From positions 1,116,001 through 1,180,000 of the forward strand of contig NZ_CP100355.1 of NCBI RefSeq assembly GCF_024204665.1: 64,000 nt of DNA. Direction: 5' to 3'. The notes under the pieces were generated by a model that worked only from the letters and a program-made list of their open reading frames with translations, had not been told where the DNA came from and searched no databases. The position numbers and the translations under genes were made by a program. This document shows positions 54,651-62,411 of the stretch, piece after piece. How positions within the stretch are numbered: position 1 is the stretch's first letter; the number at the start of each line of letters is the position of its first letter. The stretch comes from Natronosalvus rutilus (GTDB taxonomy: Archaea; Halobacteriota; Halobacteria; Halobacteriales; Natrialbaceae).

Positions 54651-54999
54651 CCTATGCGGCTTTCAAGCCTACTCGAGGAGCTACTTGACTGTCGATGACC
54701 TACTGCCGGTTTCGGGTGGACGTCATTGCACTCCGCGAATTGTGTCTCCCAAAATTTGAACGGGTTCTTCGAGATGTGAGACCGTTCTCCGGTAGATTCG
54801 ACAGACGTGGAATCGTCACGAGTTGGACGTTCGAGAGCGATGCACGAATAGAATATCGGTGTAGCGTGTGCAACGTGTGCCGGATTTCTTTGTGCTCTTT
54901 AGATATTCCGTTGGGGACTGCGTAGGGACACAAAAATACGCGTGAGTATCGTGTATGGCGTTTATTACAATATCCCAACCGATCATCGGGTTCGAGAGC

Positions 55000-55275
55000 A
55001 TGCACGACCTCACGGGATTCCAGCGAGATCTGCTGTACGTCATTGCCGGTGCCGATCAGCCATCCGGTCAGGACGTTAAAGACGAAATCGAGCAGTACTA
55101 CAATAGCGATATTAACCACGGCCGACTGTACCCGAATCTCGATACGCTGGTCAACAAAGCTCTCGTCGAGAAAGGGCAACTTGACCGGCGAACGAATTAT
55201 TACATGATCTCTGACACGGGGCTCGAACTGATCCAGGACCGTCGCGAGTGGGAAGCCCGCTACGTCGACGTGTGA
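55000..55275 (+). CDS. PadR-family transcriptional regulator
   Basis: A 91-residue winged-helix protein starting MHDLTGFQRDLLYVIAGADQ. PSGQDVKDEIEQYYNSDINH holds the helix-turn-helix, and GRLYPNLDTLVNKALVEKGQ is the PadR hallmark segment, with the wing LDRRTNYYMISDTGLELI. An ATG 15 codons upstream (54955) is an alternative. The family represses stress and export genes and often responds to phenolics or drugs; the target is unknown. The 41-residue zinc protein downstream may be co-transcribed. Confidence 0.85.
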   Translation: MHDLTGFQRDLLYVIAGADQPSGQDVKDEIEQYYNSDINHGRLYPNLDTLVNKALVEKGQLDRRTNYYMISDTGLELIQDRREWEARYVDV

Positions 55276-55359
55276 CGGTCACACACCGTCTTGCCCGTTC
55301 ACTTCCTTGTTGGCCGAAAATACTATCTTACTGAGTGACAATTCGGTTCCGGGGGTTCA

Positions 55360-55485
55360 ATGGAATGTGAACGGTGTGGGGACGAGACGTGTGTGACCCG
55401 GCATGTCGTTGACGGATACGCCGGGTACCTGTGTACGGAGTGCTTGCAAATCTGGGAGCGCCTCCAAAACTCACCTACAGATTGA
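55360..55485 (+). CDS. Small zinc-finger protein (41 residues)
   Basis: It begins MECERCGDETCVTRHVVDGY, continues AGYLCTECLQIWERLQNS and ends PTD. Two CxxC knuckles (CERC and CTEC) spaced by about 20 residues predict one zinc-binding site, in the manner of haloarchaeal micro-proteins. It lies 84 bases after the PadR-like gene on the same strand. Its TGA stop is the start of the solo IS motif TTGACATCC at 55482. The family is common but the function is unknown. Confidence 0.6.
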   Translation: MECERCGDETCVTRHVVDGYAGYLCTECLQIWERLQNSPTD

Positions 55486-55515
55486 CATCCTCCACACGAC
55501 TTCAGTCGTGGGTCG
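55482..55515 (+). repeat. Solo IS200/IS605 terminal hairpin
   Basis: TTGACATCCTCC begins within the stop codon of the zinc-finger gene, followed by the stem CACGACT / AGTCGTG (55495-55510, loop TC). No transposase adjoins it. The next 430 bases to 55953 contain no gene I can support. Confidence 0.65.
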
Positions 55516-55953
55516 ATGACACGAGTCGGGATATTGCGTGATGCTTTTCGGGGCTGCACTCAGAACCCCTTCACCCTTGCCGGGTCCATCAACTCTTTCG
55601 GATAGTGTTACTAACCCAACATGGGGAGGGGCGCACTGATACCGACCTTCCACTGCTATCACCCTGCTACCACCATCGACCTGGGTCAGCGCTCCCCTCT
55701 CCCGTTTTCAGCCTACTCGATGTACCAGACGTGACTGCTTCTCAATAGTAACTATGGGAGCCACTCGGTGCGCAAACGTGAGGAGAACGCCAATTGTATG
55801 GGTTGGGTGTCACGGCTGTGACTGGCTACTGGAGCCCCTCCCCCTCACGCAACTACCACATGTGAACATAGATACATTACTCTACTGGCTAGTGGGTAGA
55901 TGACTGATACCTTTGATACGGTTTCGGGGAGAGATTTCTATCAATGACGACCA

Positions 55954-56150
55954 TCAGATCCGCTTGAGGTCGCGTTCGAGGTCTGCGGTCGAGTAGCCGA
56001 TGTCGATGCCCTCCTCGACGGCCAGCGACACCATCTCAACGTAGGTCACATCGGCGAGTTCGGCCGCCCGACGGAGTTTGATCGTGTGTTCGCAAAACTG
56101 CTCGAGAGCCCGTTCTTGCTTCCACTCTGTCAGGCCCTGTCGAATAATAC
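55954..56150 (-). pseudogene. UPF0175-family antitoxin remnant
   Basis: Reading down from about 56150 a frame gives RQGLTEWKQERALEQFCEHT, then IKLRRAAELADVTYVEMVSL and AVEEGIDIGYSTADLERDL before a stop at 55954-55956. The RAAELADVxYxEM helix and the IxxxYxxxDLxxDL ending are typical of the C-terminal two-thirds of UPF0175 proteins, VapB-like antitoxins of archaea and cyanobacteria. No start codon or N-terminus is recognisable, and the 5' part is overlapped by the flank of an HTH_10 gene. No toxin gene is adjacent. Confidence 0.55.
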
Positions 56151-56253
56151 TGTAGTAGAGATGAACTGTTCTACGACAGTGATCGATATTGTAGGTTCAG
56201 CCGCGACTCGAATAGAGTGTACTACTTTCCACTTCGCCGTTGTGACTGCTGGT

Positions 56254-56925
56254 ATGACGACCATCGCAGAGTTCACTATCCCGGCAGAGGACTTCCCGTT
56301 GGGTCGAATTTTCGATAACCTGCCGCACGCAACGGTCGAGATAGAGCGTGTTGTTCCCACCGACCAAGGCCTCCTCCCGTATTTCTGGGTAAACGACATC
56401 TCTAATGACGACATTCAAAGCAGCCTGACAACTGAATCAGCATTTGAGTCGGTAACGTGCATCGATTCCATCGAAAACCGGGGGTTATATCGTGCCCAGT
56501 GGAACCCTGCCGTGGAAGGCGTCCTCACCGCCGTCCCTGATAACGATCTCACGCTGTTGTCGGCGGTCGGCACGCACGACCACTGGACGTTCGAGTTCCG
56601 CGCCGAAGACCAAACCCAAATCTCGGGGTTTCAGCAATATTGTGCCGACCACGACATCAACACCCGACTCACACGGCTGAAGTCGCTGGCTGAGATGCAG
56701 GCAGGTAATGAGTACGGCCTCACCGCTAATCAGTACGAGGCGTTACTCCTCGCGTTCAATGAAGGCTATTACGACCACCCCCGTGCTACTGACCTCGAAA
56801 CGCTTGCCGACCAACTCGGTATTTCGCGCCCCTCGTTTGCAGACCGCCTTCGCCGGGGATACCAAAATCTTCTCAGAAGTACTATCGCACATCACGATTC
56901 CACGGATGATGGTAGTGAGGAGTGA
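56254..56925 (+). CDS. HTH_10 (bat-type) transcription regulator
   Basis: A 223-residue regulator starting MTTIAEFTIPAEDFPLGRIF. The N-terminal 150 residues form a sensory alpha-beta domain (VEIERVVPTDQGLLPYFWVN; HWTFEFRAEDQTQISGFQQY). The C-terminal HTH_10 follows (LTANQYEALLLAFNEGYYDH, RATDLETLADQLGISRPSFA, DRLRRGYQNLLRSTI). Bat-type proteins regulate bacterio-opsin and other haloarchaeal genes. A longer upstream frame (from 56086) was rejected because it overlaps the UPF0175 remnant and has atypical composition. A HalOD1 gene follows 47 bases downstream. Confidence 0.85.
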   Translation: MTTIAEFTIPAEDFPLGRIFDNLPHATVEIERVVPTDQGLLPYFWVNDISNDDIQSSLTTESAFESVTCIDSIENRGLYRAQWNPAVEGVLTAVPDNDLTLLSAVGTHDHWTFEFRAEDQTQISGFQQYCADHDINTRLTRLKSLAEMQAGNEYGLTANQYEALLLAFNEGYYDHPRATDLETLADQLGISRPSFADRLRRGYQNLLRSTIAHHDSTDDGSEE

Positions 56926-56930
56926 CAGCA

Positions 56931-56940
56931 GTATTTAAAA
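56931..56940 (+). promoter_or_regulatory. TATA box of the HalOD1 gene
   Basis: GTATTTAAAA lies about 33-42 bases before the ATG at 56973, so a promoter separate from the upstream HTH_10 gene is likely. Confidence 0.5.
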
Positions 56941-56972
56941 GACCTCCATAATTGTAGGCAAGCGGTAAACCG

Positions 56973-57353
56973 ATGCTCAATCAACAATATGTAAGAATGG
57001 GTAGTAAGGTCGATGAGGGGGACTCACCTGCGACGGACCTACACACATTTGAATACAGTCCGAACGGCAACGAGACTGTGGTCGAAGCCGTTCTCAACGC
57101 AGTCAGTGCCGTCACTAACATCCCAGTGTTACCGTCAGACAGCCCTGGGTCGGGTGAGGGGCGTGGTGAATCACTTCCGCCACTTTACAACACCATAGAT
57201 CCTGACGCGCTCGCCAATCTGTCACCTGCCGCAACCGACGAGGACGCTAACTGGCAGGTCACATTTCCGTACGCCGGATGCAACGTGACCGTCACTAGCA
57301 CCGGCACCGTTCTGGTGGACGAACAGTCGTCAGTCGCGGATTCCGGAGACTGA
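56973..57353 (+). CDS. HalOD1 output-domain protein
   Basis: A 126-residue protein with a HalOD1 domain over residues 30-110. ETVVEAVLNAVSAVTNIPVL is the N-terminal helix, SLPPLYNTIDPDALANLSPA the PPLYxxIDxxAL hallmark and WQVTFPYAGCNVTVTSTGTV the terminal strands. A SPGSGEGRGES loop is inserted before the hallmark. An alternative start is nine residues in (MGSKVDEG). Its proximity to the HTH_10 gene suggests a joint regulatory role. The paralogue at 34749-35009 is shorter. Confidence 0.75.
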   Translation: MLNQQYVRMGSKVDEGDSPATDLHTFEYSPNGNETVVEAVLNAVSAVTNIPVLPSDSPGSGEGRGESLPPLYNTIDPDALANLSPAATDEDANWQVTFPYAGCNVTVTSTGTVLVDEQSSVADSGD

Positions 57354-57751
57354 CGAGTGAACTGGAGGCCGAACTGTGACCATCGATAGCAGATCCTGTT
57401 GAGTCCTATCTCGCGACGACACAGAATGTTCGTACCGATACTGAAGATTTGAATTATTTGAGACAATTAAACAAAGATACAGTCGTGTTGAATATATACT
57501 CCGGGTTGGGCACGCCACTCCTGACAGAAACGGAATGGTTCGAACAACCCGTGCTGAACTCACAGCGCGAATGTTGCACGAGATCAGGCTTGATTTGTGC
57601 AGACGATGATCGCTCAGTACAGGACAAGCAGATAATGGACCGAAAACGTTCCTACTGATAGTTGTCAGAATGACGAACTAAAGATAGAAATTTCACGTAG
57701 CATACGTCTCACGCTCATGACGTCGATGATTTAAATCGGGAGCCATCGTCG
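57354..57751. other. Gene-free interval
   Basis: About 400 comparatively AT-rich bases between the HalOD1 gene and the end of the lipoprotein gene. No reading frame or repeat is convincing. Confidence 0.5.
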
Positions 57752-58594
57752 TTAGTGTGATCCTAGGCCTGAAACTAGATTGCCGTCTTCGTCCCAACTG
57801 CAATTACGGAGGGTTCCGTATTCTGAAAGTCTACGCTTAGGCGGGGACAGTTCTCCAGAACCTGTATATTCTATTGCATTATCGAGCGCATCGTGTTCTT
57901 CCGACATACTCCATACCACGTCATCGTTTTCGCCATCTACGCTAATCTCAAGACGATAAGTTCCAAATCGGTATTCTCCATAGTCAAGCAATGCTACTTT
58001 GTGACCTTCCACCTTGTCTAATGCCGCGAGTTCCACCGTCTCGTCGAAGAGCACGTCACCCTGCCCTTTGTAGGCAGAGTCAGTAGTAATATCCGCATGA
58101 TAGACCAGGCGAATATCGAATGTACGTATCTCTGGTGTTATGTTTCTAAAATACAGTGAGCCGACAGGGGGGAACTCCTCCGTGAGGGAGAGACGGTTGA
58201 TCTCTCCGTCTTTTTCTACGTTTGCAGTATAGTAGACTGTCCTTCCATCTGTCCTATCCATTTTAATATATGATTCTTGAATATCAAATACCTGCGGGAG
58301 AATAAGATCGTTGGTCGTTTCATATTCACCTCCTTGAAGTGCAGTCGTTATCTCTTTTTGAGCCGGTGCAGGGAGTTCAGTTTTGTTGGGGTTTACATAG
58401 GGAGCTTCACATTGCTCGTATTCGATTTCGCTAGACTGGGCGTCATCCATCTGGGTGGTGTTGTTCTCTGTAGACGGGGACGTGCCATTGGTGGTGTTTG
58501 TCTGATTTCCATCGGCTTTAGGCGTTCTGCCCAGACAGCCTGCAAAGAGACCGGGCCCGAGACTGACGCCCGCCAGGAGGGTTCGTCGTTTCAT
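57752..58594 (-). CDS. Tat-exported lipoprotein of unknown function
   Basis: A 280-residue protein. MKRRTLLAGVSLGPGLFAGC is a twin-arginine signal with a lipobox, so Cys20 is the likely lipidated residue. A Thr/Asn/Ser-rich linker (NTTNGTSPSTENNTTQ) follows, and then about 220 beta-rich residues containing CEAPYVNPNKTELPAPAQKE and ending in a WDEDGNLVSGLGSH tail. I do not recognise the folded domain. The base composition is lower in GC than most neighbours, which suggests recent acquisition. Confidence 0.75.
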   Translation of the reverse strand: MKRRTLLAGVSLGPGLFAGCLGRTPKADGNQTNTTNGTSPSTENNTTQMDDAQSSEIEYEQCEAPYVNPNKTELPAPAQKEITTALQGGEYETTNDLILPQVFDIQESYIKMDRTDGRTVYYTANVEKDGEINRLSLTEEFPPVGSLYFRNITPEIRTFDIRLVYHADITTDSAYKGQGDVLFDETVELAALDKVEGHKVALLDYGEYRFGTYRLEISVDGENDDVVWSMSEEHDALDNAIEYTGSGELSPPKRRLSEYGTLRNCSWDEDGNLVSGLGSH

Positions 58595-59130
58595 TACTAT
58601 TCTGCCATCTCTTGTAAATCAGTAAATGTCTTCTGGTGGTGGACGTTTCACATCGGAACGGGGTTGAGAAGTGTGGCTTGCCTACGCGAGAGCGGTCATC
58701 TCGCTTCAAAATGGGAAGGCTGGCCTGCAACGGGTAGGTGGCAGTGGTGTGTCGTTCGGGAGGAGAACTTCTTCATCTTCCAACCGATTTCCCTGTTCTA
58801 TGACGAGGTCATGTAATCGGTTACAACGATCTCCTGTTTTGCCGACATTCTCGACATTGAAGCATCGATCACTACCGCCGGGACCTGAGTGGATAGTTCA
58901 GAAGTAATAGCGCGGAATGAATAACTCTGCTGTGCTGCATTCATCCTCTGTATGCAGCAGCCTCGAGCTGCCAGAAAAACGATAGTCTGCTGAGCTGGTG
59001 CTGCACTGCCGTTGCTCGGTCGTGGGGAAGAGTCTGTATCGTGGACTGTACTCCATTCGACGTGCTTTCGTCTATGAGTTATGGTTTGTTATATATTGTA
59101 ATTAGTTTTGGGTGAGAGTCGTGCGGGTGC
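58595..59130. other. Gene-free interval
   Basis: About 535 bases between the lipoprotein start and the solo IS end. Apart from the dispersed repeat copy at 58938-58960 and the lipoprotein promoter, nothing was recognised. The AT-rich stretch near 59085-59110 has no assignable gene. Confidence 0.45.
58938..58960. repeat. 23-bp dispersed repeat, copy 2
   Basis: Identical over 23 bases to 3884-3906. With three more bases upstream it forms an inverted pair, CTGCAT / ATGCAG, separated by 11 bases. Confidence 0.6.
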
Positions 59131-59198
59131 TGGATTCCCGCCCTACTCGCTCCCTCGGTCGCTCCTTGAGGACGGGGCTTAAGAACCCTCACCGCGCT
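59130..59198 (+). repeat. Solo IS end of a second type
   Basis: CCCGCCCTACTCGCTCCCTC, GGTCGCTCCTTGAGGACGGG and GCTTAAGAACCCTCACCGCG match the pattern at 40918-40980. It ends at the stop codon of the DoxX gene. No transposase is present. Confidence 0.45.
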
Positions 59199-59199
59199 G

Positions 59200-59568
59200 C
59201 TAAAACGAGAGCAGCAGGAAACCCGTGACGAAGAGTCCGGCTATGAGGTAAATCGCTGGCGGGACTGATCTCCAGAGAGGATCGTCAACCCGGAAGAGAT
59301 GCGTCAAGATGGCCCCGAGCATCGTGGCGGCGATTAACATTCCGCCGAGGACAGCGAGAATCGGCGCGAACACGAGCCCGATGAGCAACCCGAGCCCGCC
59401 GACAACCTCGATACCACCGGTCACGACGAAAAACCACTGGGGGTAGCCGTACCGCTCAAAGTCGTTTTTCGCGAGGTCGATGCCGAGTATCTTCGCGCTG
59501 CCCGCACCCACCATGGCGAGTCCGAGTAGTCCTTGCACGACGGGGATGACCGTTTCAATTGTGCTCAT
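59200..59568 (-). CDS. DoxX-family membrane protein
   Basis: A 122-residue protein with four membrane segments. VVQGLLGLAMVGAGSAKILG is the DoxX/TQO small-subunit-like first helix. FFVVTGGIEVVGGLGLLIGL is the family GGxExxGG helix, and two more helices follow, ending FVTGFLLLSF. DoxX proteins occur in quinone-linked oxidation complexes and as stand-alone membrane proteins of unknown function. It is divergent from an HTH_10 gene, and a palindrome lies between them. Confidence 0.85.
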   Translation of the reverse strand: MSTIETVIPVVQGLLGLAMVGAGSAKILGIDLAKNDFERYGYPQWFFVVTGGIEVVGGLGLLIGLVFAPILAVLGGMLIAATMLGAILTHLFRVDDPLWRSVPPAIYLIAGLFVTGFLLLSF

Positions 59569-59748
59569 AGATATTCTCTACTAGGACAGTGGGACGAGTC
59601 AGGGCGCTCCACCAGAATTGTCCTTCACCTGTCGTGATCCCCGGCCAAACCGCCACCCGTTCGATGACCTGTGGGAGGTCTTATTTTCGAGCGAAGTTGC
59701 CATAGGTGGCATGGTGCTGCTACGCTGAGCGAGGCCACGGATTTACGC

Positions 59749-59772
59749 GTGAATACATTCACCCGTTTAAGC
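59749..59772 (+). promoter_or_regulatory. Palindromic operator plus TATA box
   Basis: GTGAATACATTCAC (59749-59762) is a perfect 6-base inverted repeat with a 2-base centre, directly followed by the TATA-like CGTTTAAGC (59764-59772). The HTH_10 gene starts at 59819. A palindrome abutting the TATA box on the BRE side fits an activator or repressor site acting on this promoter, and possibly on the divergent doxX gene. Confidence 0.55.
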
Positions 59773-59818
59773 TATCCGCGAGTCTGTTAAGCCGTTCGTC
59801 AGCTAACTCCAGCGTGTT

Positions 59819-60445
59819 ATGCCACATGTACACCTGAAGGTCAATATTGGGGCAGATGACGACAATTGGCTGGCTGGTGTCTCGACGGACTTCTCGGACA
59901 CCGAGTTCAAGATCCTGGCGACCCATCCCGTAGACGATGGCGTGCTCGAATTGGTCGAGGTAACGACACCGGTCGAGGACGCCATCGTTCGCCGATTCGA
60001 CGAGTCACCGGAGGTGCGCTCGTACGAAGTGCTCCATTCCGACGAGGGGATGGTACTGACCCAGTTGGTGTTCCCGATGCCGTCAACGTATGAGGCGAGA
60101 ATCACGACAGGGAACCTTCCGCGACTTCCCCTCATCATCCGCGACGGGTGGATAGCAGGTGAACTGATCGGCTCACAGGAGCAGTTGTCGGAGTTCACTA
60201 CCGCGTTAGCGGCGGCTGACATCCCCTATGAAATCGTGTCGGTCACGCAATCAGACGATGCGAGCGGACTCCTGACCGAGCGCCAACGGGAGGTCATTAC
60301 TGAAGCGGTTGAACGCGGCTACTACGACAGTCCTCGCGGCTGTACGCTCATTGAGCTGGCAGAAACGCTTGAAGTCAATCAATCGGCGGCCAGCGGCGTT
60401 CTGCATCGGGCTGAAGGCCGGATTATCAAGGAGTTCATCTCATAG
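59819..60445 (+). CDS. HTH_10 (bat-type) transcription regulator
   Basis: A 208-residue protein starting MPHVHLKVNIGADDDNWLAG. The N-terminal 140 residues form a sensory alpha-beta domain (YEVLHSDEGMVLTQLVFPMP; RLPLIIRDGWIAGELIGS). The C-terminal HTH_10 is LLTERQREVITEAVERGYYD, GCTLIELAETLEVNQSAASG and VLHRAEGRIIKEFI. It is divergent from doxX, and a palindrome overlies the intervening promoter. It could therefore regulate doxX and itself. Confidence 0.85.
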   Translation: MPHVHLKVNIGADDDNWLAGVSTDFSDTEFKILATHPVDDGVLELVEVTTPVEDAIVRRFDESPEVRSYEVLHSDEGMVLTQLVFPMPSTYEARITTGNLPRLPLIIRDGWIAGELIGSQEQLSEFTTALAAADIPYEIVSVTQSDDASGLLTERQREVITEAVERGYYDSPRGCTLIELAETLEVNQSAASGVLHRAEGRIIKEFIS

Positions 60446-60675
60446 GCGGCGGCAGAGAGACGAATAGAGAGAGCGGGGAGCGAAGTCTATCTGGCTGTGT
60501 TGAAATCCTCACTCGGTGATAGGTCTCAACAGTGATGTTGCATACAGCGCGCGAATGTCGCACTCGATTCGGTTCAGTTTGTGTGGATGGTAAACGCTCA
60601 GTGCAGACTCAGGAGTTGTTACCATGGTATGTCATGAACGCACCCGGTTTGAAGAGAGATTTCGCCTCGTAGCTC

Positions 60676-60706
60676 GATATTTAAGTAATAACAGTTTCTG
60701 TTATTA
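60676..60706 (+). promoter_or_regulatory. TATA box with adjacent 9-bp inverted repeat operator
   Basis: GATATTTAAG (60676-60685) is a TATA box, followed at once by TAATAACAG / CTGTTATTA (60686-60694 and 60698-60706) around a TTT spacer. The perfect dyad covers the DNA between TATA box and expected start site, where a bound repressor would block RNA polymerase. The gene starts at 60745. Confidence 0.65.
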
Positions 60707-60744
60707 GGGGAACCACTTATTGTGAAGGGGTCCAAGTGATTGGT

Positions 60745-61152
60745 ATGGTAGCACGAGTCAAACAACATGGGGATGGACGACGTGTGACCGAAGGGTGGGA
60801 TCGCGTGTTCGAGGTCCTTTCAGCTGAACCTCGCCGCCAACTCATCAGCTCGTTATTAGATGCCCCACCAGACACCACCGTCCCGTTACCAGAGAGTGCG
60901 ATCAACCCCACCAACCCTGGTGATCCTGAACACCTTCGACAGGAGTTGCACCATCACCATCTGCCGAAATTGGCTGATCGGAGTTTCATCGACTGGGAGC
61001 CCGATCCGTTGGTTGCAGGTCGAGGCCCGCAGTTCGATCGCGTCGCTGTCGTTTTTGAAGCCTTACACGCAGCTTCGACCGAGATCCCCGATTCGTTAGT
61101 GAGCGGCTGTCAACGCCTCGAACAGGAACAACAAGAAGATACCGAGGGCTGA
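60745..61152 (+). CDS. Haloarchaeal winged-helix protein (DUF7344-like)
   Basis: A 135-residue protein starting MVARVKQHGDGRRVTEGWDR. VFEVLSAEPRRQLISSLLDA is the first helix pair of an ArsR/DUF7344-like domain, followed by an insert and EHLRQELHHHHLPKLADRSF, with the wing FIDWEPDPLVAGRGPQFDRV. The C-terminus is Gln/Glu-rich. It is a likely transcription regulator, probably autoregulated through the dyad just upstream. An ATG three codons upstream is an alternative start. Confidence 0.65.
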   Translation: MVARVKQHGDGRRVTEGWDRVFEVLSAEPRRQLISSLLDAPPDTTVPLPESAINPTNPGDPEHLRQELHHHHLPKLADRSFIDWEPDPLVAGRGPQFDRVAVVFEALHAASTEIPDSLVSGCQRLEQEQQEDTEG

Positions 61153-61199
61153 TTACGGAGTGACCGTGATCGATTCGCAGTCTTCAGAGTCGAAACTGA

Positions 61200-61364
61200 T
61201 CAGAAGACCACATCCCAACGATGTCCGCAGTCGCCACACTCAAACGTCGTTCGTAGCCCCTGCTCAATGACTTCGCGAGCAACCACTTCGCAAGGAGCAT
61301 ACAGACACTTTGGACAGGGAACATCCACTGCAAGTGGATGGCTCTCTACGAAGATAAACGACAC
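61200..61364 (-). CDS. Small zinc-ribbon protein
   Basis: A 54-residue protein if started at a GTG at 61364 (VSFIFVESHPLAVDVPCPKC). The two knuckles CPKCLYAPC and CGDCGHRWDVVF, about 25 residues apart, form a C4 zinc ribbon like those in transcription or ribosomal micro-proteins. The frame continues upstream into the solo IS hairpin at 61412-61431, so the native 5' end may have been replaced. Convergent with the regulator at 60745. Confidence 0.45.
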   Translation of the reverse strand: MSFIFVESHPLAVDVPCPKCLYAPCEVVAREVIEQGLRTTFECGDCGHRWDVVF

Positions 61365-61379
61365 TCGACAGGCTCTTGT

Positions 61380-61436
61380 CCAGAGCTGCTTACACAGATT
61401 CGAGGAGAATGCCCACGACTTCAGTCGTGGGTGGAT
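61380..61436 (-). repeat. Solo IS200/IS605 terminal hairpin
   Basis: On the minus strand TTGACATCCACC, stem CCCACGACT / AGTCGTGGG (61412-61431, loop two bases), then CATTCTCCTCGAATCTGTGT. It is an inverted copy of the unit at 19001-19053, sharing both flanks. No transposase adjoins it. Confidence 0.65.
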
Positions 61437-61553
61437 GTCAACCGGGGTGCCCCAGAACTCCGCGCGTGTGCTCCACGGCTGTCCTGTACACCGCACAACC
61501 TCCCCGAGGACGAGCAACAGAATTATCTCCGTGTTGGCCCCGGGTGAGCCAAC

Positions 61554-62063
61554 ATGCGCGCTGAGGACCCCTGGCAAGACCAACCCACAGCCACCTCCGG
61601 TCGGACGGTGTGGTGGTTTGATCTCGAGGGCGCCACTCCCGGGGAGGGGCTTGCCCTCGTGGCGGCCGCGTTGTACGTCTTGCGTGCCTTCCTGCCCCAG
61701 GCCCAGATGTGTTCAGAGCAACCCAAGCCGGGACAGCTCGGCTGTCCAGGGGAGGTGACCACGGTCTGGCTTACCCCCGCGGTCGTGCTCACGGCAGGCC
61801 TTGCGGCCGGGGTCGTGTTGGTCGTGGTCTATCTCTCGCAGTATCCAGCGATGATCCCCGATGCCTGGAACCCGAGCCAGGCTAGCCTGTGGGTACTGGC
61901 CGCCGTTTGCTCCCTTGCGATTGCCTCGCTTGGGGTCCCAAACGGTGATGTTCTGGCGTTCCGGGTCGGGACGTGGGTGCAGGTGGCCGCGTTCGGGTTC
62001 CTGGTGCTTGCGGGCACTGGCTCGTTTCTCGCGCGGTTCTGGCCTCGCGAGTCGGGTGCGTGA
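61554..62063 (+). CDS. Four-helix membrane protein of unknown function
   Basis: A 169-residue protein starting MRAEDPWQDQPTATSGRTVW. Hydrophobic segments are at about 33-50, 73-95, 109-128 and 140-160. A loop after the first helix contains CSEQPKPGQLGC, whose two Cys could form a disulphide outside the cell. No motif identifies a function. Upstream, a short Asn/Glu-rich frame (EDEQQNYLRVGPG) ends 10 bases before its ATG and may be the tail of a truncated gene. Confidence 0.55.
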   Translation: MRAEDPWQDQPTATSGRTVWWFDLEGATPGEGLALVAAALYVLRAFLPQAQMCSEQPKPGQLGCPGEVTTVWLTPAVVLTAGLAAGVVLVVVYLSQYPAMIPDAWNPSQASLWVLAAVCSLAIASLGVPNGDVLAFRVGTWVQVAAFGFLVLAGTGSFLARFWPRESGA

Positions 62064-62110
62064 TTGTCTCCAGTGCCGGTGAGCCGTAGCGACGCTCCCG
62101 GCCGAACGAG

Positions 62111-62150
62111 GATGGTCAACAACCCCGACCGCAAGGGTCGGAGTATCCGC
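62111..62150 (+). repeat. Solo end related to the 17.3-kb element
   Basis: GTCAACAACCCCGACC, followed by GCAAGGGTCGG, forms the stem CCGACC / GGTCGG and shares GTCAACAACCCCG with the downstream end of the element at 17281. No transposase is associated. The rest of 62064-62411 shows no gene I can support. Confidence 0.5.
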
Positions 62151-62411
62151 CTCGATCGCCGATGAAGCACTACTAGTTGTGGAGTCCCCTGGAACCCACC
62201 TCTTGCAAAGCGCCCGACGTGCTGAGCGAAATGTCTCCACCCGGTGTCTCTCCCGGCGAGATGTCGCTTCCACACACATTCTCGACTGCTCGCATCGCCT
62301 GCGGCGAGCAGGTAGTGGTGGAGTGTGCTACTCTCAAAGAGCGTCGCATTCTATTAACGTATCAACCAAGAGTCTGTGGGGGTCACTGGTGCCAAAAGGG
62401 CCGCCCATTAT

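Noticed and set aside
58277-58816. Plus-strand frame overlapping the lipoprotein start
   Set aside because: Opposite to a gene with a clear Tat lipoprotein signal and lacking any domain pattern.
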